Source of the DNA: Acidobacteriota bacterium
Lineage (GTDB): Bacteria; Acidobacteriota; Thermoanaerobaculia; Thermoanaerobaculales; Sulfomarinibacteraceae
DNA: 64,000 bases
Reading direction: 5' to 3'
Assembly (NCBI GenBank): GCA_022340665.1
Contig: JAJDNM010000090.1
Coordinates: 60,530 to 124,529 of the forward strand
Shown: piece by piece, positions 17,370 to 25,667 of the stretch
Layout of the letters: each line of letters opens with the position of its first letter
How positions within the stretch are numbered: position 1 is the first letter of the stretch
Position numbers and translations under genes: made by a program
Notes under the pieces: generated by a model
Told to the model about the DNA's origin: nothing
The model's input: the letters and a program-made list of their open reading frames with translations, nothing else
Databases searched by the model: none

Positions 17370-18163
17370 ACCGCATCGAAAAGTCATTCCGTGCGGCCAA
17401 ACGGGATCGGCGCGCGGCGTTCATTCCCTATATCACCGCCGGGGATCCGGGTCTCGAGCGCACGGTGGAGTTGGTGCGGGCGTTGGCGAATGCCGGCGCG
17501 GACATTGTCGAGCTCGGTGTACCGTTCTCGGATCCCATCGCCGACGGGCCTACCAACCAGCGAGCGGCTGAACGGGCTCTGGCTTCCGGAACCACCTTGA
17601 CTCGTGTGCTGGCAACGGTCGAGGTGATCCGTCGGGAAATCGAGACTCCAATTGTTCTCTTCACCTACGCTAACCCTGTGGTTCGTTACGGGGTGGAACG
17701 GTTTGCTCGAGATGCTTCGGCTGCCGGCGTCGATGGTGTGCTGTTGACCGATGTGCCGGCCGAGGAAATGGCCCCATTCGAAGAACAGATGGGTGCCCAC
17801 GGGATTGACTTGATCATGTTGGTGACCCCCACCTCGGATCGGCGGCGGATGAAGGCTGCCGCTCGGTTTGGCGGCGGGTTCCTGTACCTCGTTTCGAGAA
17901 CCGGGGTCACCGGTGTCCGGAAGGACCTCGACTCCGAGCTCGCATCCAACGTTCGTACGGCGGGAAAGGCTTCTAAACTCCCGGTCGCCGTTGGGTTCGG
18001 TATCTCCTCGCCGGATCAGGTGGCTCGGGTGGCCGCGTTGGCGGACGGCGTTGTCGTCGGGTCGGCGATCGTCAGCCGCATCGGCGCCCTGGGAGACTGT
18101 GAGGAACTCGTCAGCGAGATCGAGACATTCGCCGGGGAGCTCGCCGCAGCGTGTAAGAGGTAG
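17366..18163 (+). CDS. trpA: Tryptophan synthase alpha chain
   Basis: The 265-residue TIM barrel cleaves indole-3-glycerol phosphate and channels indole to TrpB. Conserved parts are [33 protein letters not shown] (catalytic Glu and Asp), [24 protein letters not shown] and [11 protein letters not shown]. The GTG start lies within the trpB stop, giving strict coupling. It ends the tryptophan gene run. Confidence 0.95.
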   Translation: MNRIEKSFRAAKRDRRAAFIPYITAGDPGLERTVELVRALANAGADIVELGVPFSDPIADGPTNQRAAERALASGTTLTRVLATVEVIRREIETPIVLFTYANPVVRYGVERFARDASAAGVDGVLLTDVPAEEMAPFEEQMGAHGIDLIMLVTPTSDRRRMKAAARFGGGFLYLVSRTGVTGVRKDLDSELASNVRTAGKASKLPVAVGFGISSPDQVARVAALADGVVVGSAIVSRIGALGDCEELVSEIETFAGELAAACKR

Positions 18164-18259
18164 TTTTGAGTGTTGAGTTTTCAGTTTTGAGTTCCCACCC
18201 GCCCCTCCGGAAATCTTGGGCGGGCGGGGGCAACCCAAAACTCTTAACTCAAAACTCAT
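18164..18259. repeat. Heptamer-phased inverted element between trpA and rsmA
   Basis: Left arm words are TTTTGAG, TGTTGAG, TTTTCAG. An inner inverted core follows, CCCACCCGCCC against GGGCGGGCGGG, around CCGGAAATCTT. The right arm words are AAAACTC, TTAACTC, AAAACTC. This is one of the clearest examples of paired arms around paired cores. Confidence 0.7.
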
Positions 18260-18268
18260 GACTTTTGT

Positions 18269-19045
18269 ATGGGTAGACCCAAACGTCGCCGCCTTGGCCA
18301 GAACTTCCTCGTCGATCGAAATGTCGCCGAAAGGATCGCGAGCCAGCTCTCGGATGAACCACCCCGCGTACTCGAGATCGGACCCGGTCGCGGCGCGTTG
18401 ACGGAACACTTGCTCGAGCGTTTCGAACGTGTTGTCGCACTCGAGCTCGACGAAGTCCTCGTACCACAGCTTGAACAGCGATTCGGCGGCCTCGGGCTTC
18501 AAGTGCGGCATGCCGATGCCTTGAGGATCGACCTGGACTCTCTGGCAGCCGCCGAATCGCCGTGGCAGGTAGCCTCCAACCTGCCGTATTCGGTGGGAAC
18601 CGCCATCCTTCGTCGTATTCTCCGCCGTCACGATCTCTTCAGCCGAGCGGTTGTCATGCTGCAGCGTGAGGTGGCCCACAGAATTGTGGCTGATCCGGGG
18701 GGAAAGGGACATGGCCTGCTGGCTCTCGAGCGCGCAGCCTGGGCCGACGCCAGACTCCTCTTCGATGTCCAGCCAGTGGCCTTTCGCCCGCGGCCCAAGG
18801 TCGTTTCTACCGTCGTGGCGCTCGATCTCAAGCGTCCCGTATGTGAAACCGAAATCCTTGACAGAGCACTTGGATTGGCCTCGGCAGCCCTCACCCTTCC
18901 ACGAAAAAAGCTCCGCAACGCGTTGTCGTCGGAGGTCAGTGCCGCGACCGTCGAGGCAGCGGGTCTGGATCCGGCCGCCCGGCCCGGGACTCTCTCTCTT
19001 CAGGACTGGCTCAGGCTCGCCGAACACCAGCCGATCGAAGCATAA
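18269..19045 (+). CDS. rsmA: 16S rRNA dimethyladenosine transferase (RsmA/KsgA)
   Basis: The 258-residue SAM-dependent methyltransferase dimethylates two adjacent adenines near the 3' end of 16S rRNA. It has GQNFLVD at the N-terminus, the SAM motif EIGPGRGALTEHLL near residues 36-49, the catalytic NLPYSVGTAIL near 104-114 and QREVAHRIVA. The C-terminal helical domain, with FRPRPKVVS and LPRKKLRNAL, is present, so the protein is complete. The start is the ATG right after the preceding repeat element; no strong Shine-Dalgarno is visible. Confidence 0.93.
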   Translation: MGRPKRRRLGQNFLVDRNVAERIASQLSDEPPRVLEIGPGRGALTEHLLERFERVVALELDEVLVPQLEQRFGGLGLQVRHADALRIDLDSLAAAESPWQVASNLPYSVGTAILRRILRRHDLFSRAVVMLQREVAHRIVADPGGKGHGLLALERAAWADARLLFDVQPVAFRPRPKVVSTVVALDLKRPVCETEILDRALGLASAALTLPRKKLRNALSSEVSAATVEAAGLDPAARPGTLSLQDWLRLAEHQPIEA

Positions 19046-19145
19046 GTTAGCCGGTGGCAATAACTTGCCTTAAATGTTACCATTTTGAAGGTATGGGTGT
19101 GTTGAGCGATAACCTTTCCCGTCTCGGCCCTTCAGTGGTGCGGGG

Positions 19146-19934
19146 ATGACGTTTTGGCAGGCCGCGATGCTGGGGGTCCTGCAGGGCGTGACGGAGTTCC
19201 TGCCGGTCTCCTCGTCGGGGCACCTGGCTCTGGCCCAGATGTTGATTCCGGGATTCGAGCAGCCCGGAGTCGTTTTCGATTCAACGCTTCACCTCGGCAC
19301 CGCGTGCGCGGTGCTCTGGTTCGAACGCCGGCAGATCGCCGACTGGGTCGGGTCGTTGCAGGGAAGACGACTGTTGGCGTTGCTCGTGCTTGGCACAGTT
19401 GCGACTGTGGGCGTTGCGTTTCCCTTACGGCACATCGCGGTGGCGGCCTTTTCGCAGCCCGCGTGGGTCGGCGTCGGACTCGTGCTGACTGGCCTGGTGG
19501 TGGGCAGCACGAGGTTTCTGCCGGGGGGATCGTCCGACCAGTTGACGGTCAGCTGGCGGCAAGCGCTGGCGATCGGTCTGGCGCAGGGCCTCGCGGTCTT
19601 CCCCGGACTGTCGCGGTCCGGAGTGACAATCGCCGCCAGCCTGGGAGTCGGTCTGGAACGGGCATGGGCGGCGAGGTTCTCATTCCTTCTCAGCGTGCCC
19701 GTCATCGCTGCGGTGACCGCCGGCCAGGTCCTCGAAAGGCGGGCTGATGTGATGGCTGCGGGAAACGGGTTCCTGGTTGCGTGCGCAATTGGAGCAGTGG
19801 CTGCCGGGGTCTCCGGCTTCTTTGCCCTCCAGCTGGTGATCGCAACTGTGTCGAGCCGGGTGTTCAACCGCTTCGCGTGGTACTGCATTCCGCTCGGCGT
19901 GTTGGTGATCGTCCTGGTGTGGGGAGGGCAGTGA
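19146..19934 (+). CDS. uppP: Undecaprenyl-diphosphatase (UppP/BacA)
   Basis: The 262-residue polytopic membrane protein recycles the lipid carrier for cell-wall synthesis by dephosphorylating undecaprenyl diphosphate. Both inverted-topology signature loops are present: GVTEFLPVSSSGHL near residues 14-27 and FPGLSRSGVTIAASL near 157-171. Its stop TGA shares one base with the ATG of ftsK, so the two are coupled. The gap before it (19046-19145) is AT-richer than its surroundings and is a plausible promoter region, but no consensus pair was convincing. Confidence 0.92.
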   Translation: MTFWQAAMLGVLQGVTEFLPVSSSGHLALAQMLIPGFEQPGVVFDSTLHLGTACAVLWFERRQIADWVGSLQGRRLLALLVLGTVATVGVAFPLRHIAVAAFSQPAWVGVGLVLTGLVVGSTRFLPGGSSDQLTVSWRQALAIGLAQGLAVFPGLSRSGVTIAASLGVGLERAWAARFSFLLSVPVIAAVTAGQVLERRADVMAAGNGFLVACAIGAVAAGVSGFFALQLVIATVSSRVFNRFAWYCIPLGVLVIVLVWGGQ

Positions 19935-22348
19935 TGCGCGAGCGGGTTGTCCGCGAGGCGGTTGCGGTCGCGCTACTCCTCGGCGCCTTGCTGGTCGCTG
20001 TGGCCCTGGTGTCGCACTCGCCGATGGACCCGAGCCCATTCCACGCCACGACTCTGCGGGAATCTCCGCAGAACCTCGCCGGTTGGCTCGGGTCGACGCT
20101 TTCCGCCGCCCTCTTCAGCTTCATCGGAGTGACCGCGTTCGTTTTGCCGATCGCGGCCGCGGTCCTCGGTTGGCGACTGCTGCGCCGGTCACCGATGGCC
20201 AACCCCAGGCTGGCGGCTGCCGGTTGGGGGTTGCTGCTGATCGCTCTGCCAGGTTTTGCCTCCCTGGTCGCCGACGATATTCCCTTTCGTGAAGGCCGCA
20301 TCTCGGCGGGAGGCTACGTCGGCCTTGCCGAGACTGAGCTCTTGAAAGGTTTTGCCGGTCCGGTGGGTGGCATCGTGGTGCTCATTTTCCTGCTCGTGGT
20401 TGGCATTCTGTTGCTCTCCGGTGCATCGGCGGGGGCGTTTGCGGACCGTCTTTCGGAGAACCTGCGCGCCCGTTGGTTCGAGGCGCGGCAAGCGGCTCAC
20501 GAACGTCGGCGGGAGAAAGAGAAGGTGCGTGCGAGCCAGCGCGTCATCGATCGCCAGGTGCGACGCCTCGAGGGCAGTGGAGATTACCAGGGCTCGCTGA
20601 CGGTGAAAGAGGTCGAGGGACGGGGACGGTTCCGCATCGTCCGCAAGCAGGCGGAACACGAGCCAGTGTTCGAAGAAGAAAAGGCGGAATCGAAGGTTCG
20701 AACGAAGACCGAGGAAGCCGCGGCCAAACAGAAGCCGACGGCCAAGAAGCCTGCGCAAACCAAGCGGGCCAAGGTACAGGAGGAGTTCGATTTCGTAGAG
20801 GACCTCGAGAGCTACGACCTGCCAAAGGAATCATTCCTCGACCTCGTGGAGGATGTGCCGGAGCGGGATTCGGCAGCCCTGATCGAAATGTCGAAGCTGA
20901 TCACCGCCAAATGCCAGGAGTTCAAGGTCGGGGGTGAGGTCGTCAACATCCGGACGGGTCCCGTGATCACCACCTACGAGTTTCGCCTCGACTCCGGAGT
21001 CAAGATCTCGGCAGTTCAGAATCTATCCGAGGATCTGGCCCTTGCCCTGCGAACCGATTCCGTGCGCATCGAACGCATTCCAGGACGCGCCACCGTCGGT
21101 ATCGAGGTGCCGAATCCGGATCCCGAAATCATCCGCCTGCGGCAGCTGATCGCGGCGCCGGAGTTCCAGCGTGCACAGTCCCTACTGACTCTGAGCCTGG
21201 GCGTCGATATCCGTGGCAAGGCCTTCTACTCGGACCTCAGCCGAATGCCGCACCTGCTGATCGGCGGATTCACCGGCGCGGGGAAGTCGGTCGGCCTCAA
21301 CGCCATGATCATGTCGATCCTCTACAAGGCGAGGCCGGACGAGGTGAAGTTCATCCTTGTCGACCCCAAAATGGTCGAGCTCGGCGTGTATGCCGACATT
21401 CCCCACCTCTTGACACCGATCATCTCCAACCCGAAGAAGGCGGCCAATGCGCTCGGCTGGGCGGTCTCCGAGATGGATGAGCGCTACCGGGTGCTCGCGG
21501 CTCTCGGGGTGCGGAATCTGCAGCAGTACAACCAGCTGCTCAGAGATCCGGTACGCCTGCGAAAGGCGAAGAAGAAGCTCGCTGAAGAGGCCAACGGCGA
21601 TGAACCGGCCCTCGAACCGATGCCCTACATCGTCATCGTCATCGATGAGCTCGCCGATCTGATGATCTCTTCGGCACGTGCCGTCGAGGAGTCCATCACG
21701 AGGCTCGCACAGAAGGCGCGAGCGGTCGGAGTTCATCTCGTGTGCGCGACCCAGCGGCCATCGGTGGACATTCTGACCGGTATCATCAAGGCGAATTTCC
21801 CGTGTCGGATCGCCTACCAGGTGCGTTCCCGGTTCGACTCACGCACGATTCTCGATTCGATGGGCGCGGAGCATCTTCTGGGGCGGGGCGACATGCTCTT
21901 CCTGCCACCCGGCAGCGCAAGCGTAGTGCGGCTCCACGGACCGTTCGTAACGGAGAAGGAGATCGCCGGCGTCGTTCGCTACGTCAAACGCTTCGGAAAG
22001 CCGGAATATCAGAGAGAGGTCTTGTCGCACGCACCGTTGGGGCCGCCCGAGCGAGGCCGCAAGCCGACAACCCTGGACGAGGCCGAAGACATCGAGGACC
22101 CGATGTACGATGCGGCCGCACGTCTGGTTGTCAAAACCAGAAAGGCCTCTGCCTCATACATTCAGCGTCGGTTGAGGCTCGGCTACACCCGTTCGGCCCG
22201 TCTCTTGGATATGATGGAGAGAGAAGGGATTGTGGGCCCCCCGGCCGGATCGAAGGGAAGAGAGTTGCTGGTCCCCGAAAACCACTTCGGTGAAGTCGAC
22301 GAGACGCACGCTCTCAACGACGATCGCCCGAACGACGACGGAAGGTGA
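19934..22348 (+). CDS. ftsK: DNA translocase FtsK
   Basis: This 804-residue septal DNA pump has four N-terminal membrane segments (about 8-26, 55-77, 90-110 and 138-160). A charged linker follows at about 180-320 (basic, with repeated Lys/Glu). The RecA-like motor has Walker A GGFTGAGKSVGLN near 440-452 and Walker B IVIVIDELADLM. The C-terminal winged-helix gamma domain (ASYIQRRLRLGYTRSARLLDMMEREGIVG) reads KOPS-like polarity sequences. It clears chromosome dimers at division with XerCD. The start ATG overlaps the uppP stop; an in-frame GTG is directly upstream. Confidence 0.95.
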   Translation: MRERVVREAVAVALLLGALLVAVALVSHSPMDPSPFHATTLRESPQNLAGWLGSTLSAALFSFIGVTAFVLPIAAAVLGWRLLRRSPMANPRLAAAGWGLLLIALPGFASLVADDIPFREGRISAGGYVGLAETELLKGFAGPVGGIVVLIFLLVVGILLLSGASAGAFADRLSENLRARWFEARQAAHERRREKEKVRASQRVIDRQVRRLEGSGDYQGSLTVKEVEGRGRFRIVRKQAEHEPVFEEEKAESKVRTKTEEAAAKQKPTAKKPAQTKRAKVQEEFDFVEDLESYDLPKESFLDLVEDVPERDSAALIEMSKLITAKCQEFKVGGEVVNIRTGPVITTYEFRLDSGVKISAVQNLSEDLALALRTDSVRIERIPGRATVGIEVPNPDPEIIRLRQLIAAPEFQRAQSLLTLSLGVDIRGKAFYSDLSRMPHLLIGGFTGAGKSVGLNAMIMSILYKARPDEVKFILVDPKMVELGVYADIPHLLTPIISNPKKAANALGWAVSEMDERYRVLAALGVRNLQQYNQLLRDPVRLRKAKKKLAEEANGDEPALEPMPYIVIVIDELADLMISSARAVEESITRLAQKARAVGVHLVCATQRPSVDILTGIIKANFPCRIAYQVRSRFDSRTILDSMGAEHLLGRGDMLFLPPGSASVVRLHGPFVTEKEIAGVVRYVKRFGKPEYQREVLSHAPLGPPERGRKPTTLDEAEDIEDPMYDAAARLVVKTRKASASYIQRRLRLGYTRSARLLDMMEREGIVGPPAGSKGRELLVPENHFGEVDETHALNDDRPNDDGR

Positions 22349-22350
22349 TG

Positions 22351-22662
22351 ATGGAATCGGAGGTTCTCGGTCTGTCGCCGGTCACTCTCTATCAGCTCGG
22401 TGCCGCCGCGGTTGTGTCCGTTCTGCTGTTGCTCCTGCTGGCGTCATTCATGTCGCGCTCGCGCGTGTTCTGTCAGTACCTCAACCACATGACCGGCATC
22501 AAACTGAAACCGGGTACCGTGCAGGCCCTCTACAAACGCCGGGGGCGGGCCGGAGTTCGCGACCACCTCATCGACTTACTCATCAAAGAGGACCTGGCGG
22601 ATCCCAATCGCGTCGTCACCCCCGACTCCAAGCCGGACATCTCGGTCTTCGAGAATCCGTAG
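22351..22662 (+). CDS. Small single-pass membrane protein coupled to ftsK
   Basis: The 103-residue protein starts MESEVLGLSPVTLYQ. GGAAGG lies five bases upstream; the neighbouring ATG at 22348 overlaps the ftsK stop. One hydrophobic segment (about residues 16-37) is followed by a compact basic-acidic domain (FCQYLNHMTGIKLKPGTVQALYKRRGRAGVRDHLIDLLIKEDL). The latter looks helical and could bind nucleic acid or protein. I do not recognise the family. Tight coupling with ftsK suggests a role at the septum or membrane, but that is inference. Confidence 0.6.
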   Translation: MESEVLGLSPVTLYQLGAAAVVSVLLLLLLASFMSRSRVFCQYLNHMTGIKLKPGTVQALYKRRGRAGVRDHLIDLLIKEDLADPNRVVTPDSKPDISVFENP

Positions 22663-22663
22663 T

Positions 22664-22855
22664 CCGCCCACCCGACCGATGCTCGATACTGGATGCTGGA
22701 TACTCGATCCGCCCGCCCACCCCTTGACAATTCAGCAGGAGAGTTTATCGATTCGTTGAATCCAACATCCAACATCCAACATCCAACATCCAACATCCAA
22801 CATCCAACATCCAACATCCAACATCCAGCATCCAGGATCGGATGGGCGGGCGGGA
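22664..22855. repeat. Heptamer-phased inverted element upstream of mutL, with long CATCCAA array
   Basis: The left arm reads GATACTG, GATGCTG, GATACTC. The core GATCCGCCCGCCCACCCC, then TTGACAA and a TTATCGATTC segment, follow. About nine near-perfect copies of the heptamer CATCCAA/CATCCAG occupy 22765-22838. The core and following 50 bp are nearly identical to 48315-48370. Confidence 0.8.
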
Positions 22856-22860
22856 CGAGT

Positions 22861-24681
22861 ATGATGTCCCTCGTGCCTCGAATCCGAGTCCTCTCCGACC
22901 CCCTCGTCAACCGCATCGCCGCGGGCGAGGTGGTGGAGCGTCCCGCTTCTGTGCTCAAGGAGTTGGTGGAAAACAGCCTCGACGCTGCCGCACAACGCGT
23001 CGAGGTCGAGCTCGCAGCCGGGGGCCGTAGCCTGGTGCGGGTGACCGACGACGGCTGCGGAATGGATCCCGATGACGCCCTGCTCGCCCTGGAACGTCAT
23101 GCGACATCGAAAATCGGCTCGGTCGAGGATCTCGGTCACATCAGCACGCTCGGTTTCAGGGGCGAGGCGTTGCCCTCGATAGCGGCGGTCTCGAAATTCA
23201 TGCTCCTCACGGCCGAAGATCCCGCGGAGGGCGGGGTTCGAGTGACGGTCGAAGGGGGGCGAATTTTCGGTGCGGAGGCGGCGGCGCGTGCGCGTGGCAC
23301 CACCGTCGAGGTCCGTGACCTCTTTTTCAACACCCCAGCGCGGCGCAAGTTCCTGCGGGCTCCCGAAACCGAGCTCCGACATGCCCAGGAAACCCTGTGG
23401 GGAGCCGCGCTGGCCCGGCCGGATGTGGCCTTCATCCTCCGTCACGGAAATCGAACGTTGATTGACGCGCCCGCCGTTGCCGACAACTCCCAGAGACTCC
23501 GGGATGTATGGCGTCGAACGGATCGGGTCACCCGTTTCGAGGCACAGGGGGCCGGAGGGGAAGTCCGTGGTCTCCTGGCTCCGGGTAGAGGGCGCGGCCG
23601 GCCGACCCTCGTTCTGCTGGTCAACGGCCGCGCAGTCCGTGACAGACTGCTCGTCGGCGCCGTCCTTCGGGTTCTGCGCGAGGGCGGCGGCGGTTACGGT
23701 GGTTCGCGAGTCATCGTCGATCTGAGGCTTCCGCCCGAAACGGTCGATGTCAACGTCCACCCGGCCAAAGCTGAGGTCCGATTCGCCCACGCGGGTGCGG
23801 TCTTTGGCCTCGTCGAGCGGGCGCTGAGGGACGGGGTGGCGGCCTCGCAGGGACGGATCGCGGTAAACCGGCTCGAAGAGGGTAGCTTGGCAACGGGTGG
23901 GGTTGCCGAGCCGTCCGCACGCAGTTACGCCGGGATCGAGGGGAATGCCGCCGCAGCTGGATCGCCGCTCTTCGCCCATCCGGTCTATGGCAGTGATGAT
24001 GAAGGCGTCATCGGCGGCGGCGCGGACATCGAAACAACCGTTGCCCGGCACCATGCGGAATCAAGAGCATCAGGGGCCAAACCCGGCCCGGCCGATACGC
24101 CATTCGGGCGGCTCATTGGTCAATATCGGGACTCCTTCCTGCTTCTGGAAGATGACCACGGCCTGGTGATCGTCGATCAGCACGTGGCCCACGAACGGGT
24201 TCTCTACGACCGCATCCATCGTCGGCTGGAGGCGGGCGAGGCCCCGTCGCAGAGGTTGCTGACGCCGCGGTTGCTCGAGGTCGGTGAGGCGATGACGGCG
24301 GTCCTGTCCGAGGCCGAGGAACTACTGCTACGGGTTGGCATCGAGGCCGAGGCATTCGGAATCGATACCGTCCGCGTAACCTCCGTGCCGCCCGAGCTCG
24401 ACCCGGGGGCGGTCGATCAGGTGGTCGAAGAGATCCTCGACCGAGCCACCGCACTCGACGGCGTGCCGGAACGGGCGGCCGAAGAACTGGAAGAAGAGCT
24501 TGCAGCCTCCCTCTCTTGTCGGGGTGCGATCAAGATCAACCATAGACTGACCCGTCCCGAGCAGCACGCTCTGCTCGATGACCTGTTCGAGACGGACAAC
24601 CCCTATCGCTGCCCGCACGGGCGGCCCATCATTCTCCGGCTCAGCCAGGAGGAGATGGAACGACGTCTCGGGAGACGCTGA
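22861..24681 (+). CDS. mutL: DNA mismatch repair protein MutL
   Basis: The 606-residue protein has a GHKL ATPase N-terminus: VNRIAAGEVVERPASVLKELVENSLDA (motif I), DDGCGMDPDDA, TLGFRGEALPSI and TTVEVRDLFFNTPARRKF. A variable linker covers about 340-420. The C-terminal dimerisation domain contains DQHVAHERVLYD, a near match to the endonuclease motif DQHA(X)2E(X)4E, plus SCRGAIK and the terminal CPHGRP. It is therefore probably a nicking MutL as in bacteria without MutH. The stop shares a base with the next start (TGATG). No MutS gene is in the window. Confidence 0.94.
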   Translation: MMSLVPRIRVLSDPLVNRIAAGEVVERPASVLKELVENSLDAAAQRVEVELAAGGRSLVRVTDDGCGMDPDDALLALERHATSKIGSVEDLGHISTLGFRGEALPSIAAVSKFMLLTAEDPAEGGVRVTVEGGRIFGAEAAARARGTTVEVRDLFFNTPARRKFLRAPETELRHAQETLWGAALARPDVAFILRHGNRTLIDAPAVADNSQRLRDVWRRTDRVTRFEAQGAGGEVRGLLAPGRGRGRPTLVLLVNGRAVRDRLLVGAVLRVLREGGGGYGGSRVIVDLRLPPETVDVNVHPAKAEVRFAHAGAVFGLVERALRDGVAASQGRIAVNRLEEGSLATGGVAEPSARSYAGIEGNAAAAGSPLFAHPVYGSDDEGVIGGGADIETTVARHHAESRASGAKPGPADTPFGRLIGQYRDSFLLLEDDHGLVIVDQHVAHERVLYDRIHRRLEAGEAPSQRLLTPRLLEVGEAMTAVLSEAEELLLRVGIEAEAFGIDTVRVTSVPPELDPGAVDQVVEEILDRATALDGVPERAAEELEEELAASLSCRGAIKINHRLTRPEQHALLDDLFETDNPYRCPHGRPIILRLSQEEMERRLGRR

Positions 24682-25553
24682 TGCAGCGAGAGCACTGGCA
24701 CCTGACCGAGGGCCTCATATTCGCCCACTTCGCAGTCTTCATTCTGAGCGCTTCCATGTCCGGAGGATTGCAGGCTCTGGCCCTCATCCCGGGCTCTATC
24801 GGTGCTCGTCCCTGGACCCTCGTGACCTACCAGTTCGTGCACGGCAGCAGTATGTTCTGGTTCTTCATTTCGATGCTCGTGCTCTGGATCATGGCGCGCC
24901 CGATCGAGGAGAGTTGGGGCTCGCCGCGGTTTTTGGCGTTCTGGCTGGTGTCGACCTTCGGCGCGTCGCTCACCGCTGCCGCCCTGGCTCGACCGCTCTT
25001 CGGAGATGTGGGCTTCGGCACCTGCCTTCTCTTCACCTTCGCCACGCTCTACCCGGAGGTGGAGTTCCGACTCTTTTTCATCATTCCGGTCAAGGTCAAG
25101 TATCTGGCGGTGATCGCGGCGGCGATCCTGGTCTACTCGAGCTTCTCCTTCGGGATCGTCGGTGGCCTCGCCAACATCGCCGGTGTCTCGGCGGGCTACC
25201 TCTTCTTCCTTGCCACTCGTCGGCTCCCGAGCCGCCGCAAGTTCGCCTTTGAGATCAAGAAGAAGCGCGCCGACGCGGTCATTCGTACCGAAAACCAGCA
25301 GGCCGAGAGCCGAAACCGAGCGTGGGACGCTGCAGTCAAGGCAGCAGCCGAGCGGGCGCGTGCCGGCTCCGCGGTTGCGGACGAGGATCAGGCGCTGCTG
25401 GACGAGCTTGACGCGGCCAAGGACCCGTCGATCACGGTGTGTGCGCCAACCGAGTTCGGGTTCGTCGATGACGACGTGTGCAAGGGGTGTACCGGCTTCG
25501 CCGAGTGCGCCGCCCGTCACATACGCATGGCTGCAGACGAGAGCAAGAGTTGA
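24681..25553 (+). CDS. Rhomboid-like membrane protein lacking the catalytic dyad
   Basis: The 290-residue protein has six hydrophobic segments in the first 185 residues, with rhomboid-type hallmarks in order. These are PWTLVTYQFVHGSSMFW (loop 1 region), a membrane helix with GFGTCLLFTFATLYPE where active enzymes carry GxSG, and NIAGVSAGYLFF where active enzymes have His. Both catalytic positions appear replaced. A charged coiled-coil-prone region (about 190-250) precedes a C-terminal Cys motif VCKGCTGFAEC. It is probably a pseudoprotease in the inner membrane. It is translationally coupled to mutL by a one-base overlap. Confidence 0.65.
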   Translation: MQREHWHLTEGLIFAHFAVFILSASMSGGLQALALIPGSIGARPWTLVTYQFVHGSSMFWFFISMLVLWIMARPIEESWGSPRFLAFWLVSTFGASLTAAALARPLFGDVGFGTCLLFTFATLYPEVEFRLFFIIPVKVKYLAVIAAAILVYSSFSFGIVGGLANIAGVSAGYLFFLATRRLPSRRKFAFEIKKKRADAVIRTENQQAESRNRAWDAAVKAAAERARAGSAVADEDQALLDELDAAKDPSITVCAPTEFGFVDDDVCKGCTGFAECAARHIRMAADESKS

Positions 25554-25652
25554 GAGTTTAGAGTGAAGAGTTGAGAGTTGTCCCCCGCCCACCCATCGAA
25601 ATATTGGGAGGGTGGGTGGAAACTCTCAACTCTCAATTCCCAACTCCCGGTT
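25546..25652. repeat. Heptamer-phased inverted element
   Basis: Left arm AGTTGAG/AGTTTAG/AGTGAAG words start inside the last codons of the rhomboid-like gene. The core CCCCCGCCCACCC pairs with GGGAGGGTGGGTGG around ATCGAAATATT. The right arm is AACTCTC, AACTCTC, AATTCCC, AACTCCC. The loop resembles that of the element at 18164-18259. Confidence 0.7.
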
Positions 25653-25667
25653 TCGGTGTGGTGCACA

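Noticed and set aside
22765..22838. Phase-variable coding repeat in mutL
   Set aside because: The open frame through the CATCCAA array is continuous, but the array is upstream of the conserved MutL start and a heptamer change would not alter the protein from the inner ATG.
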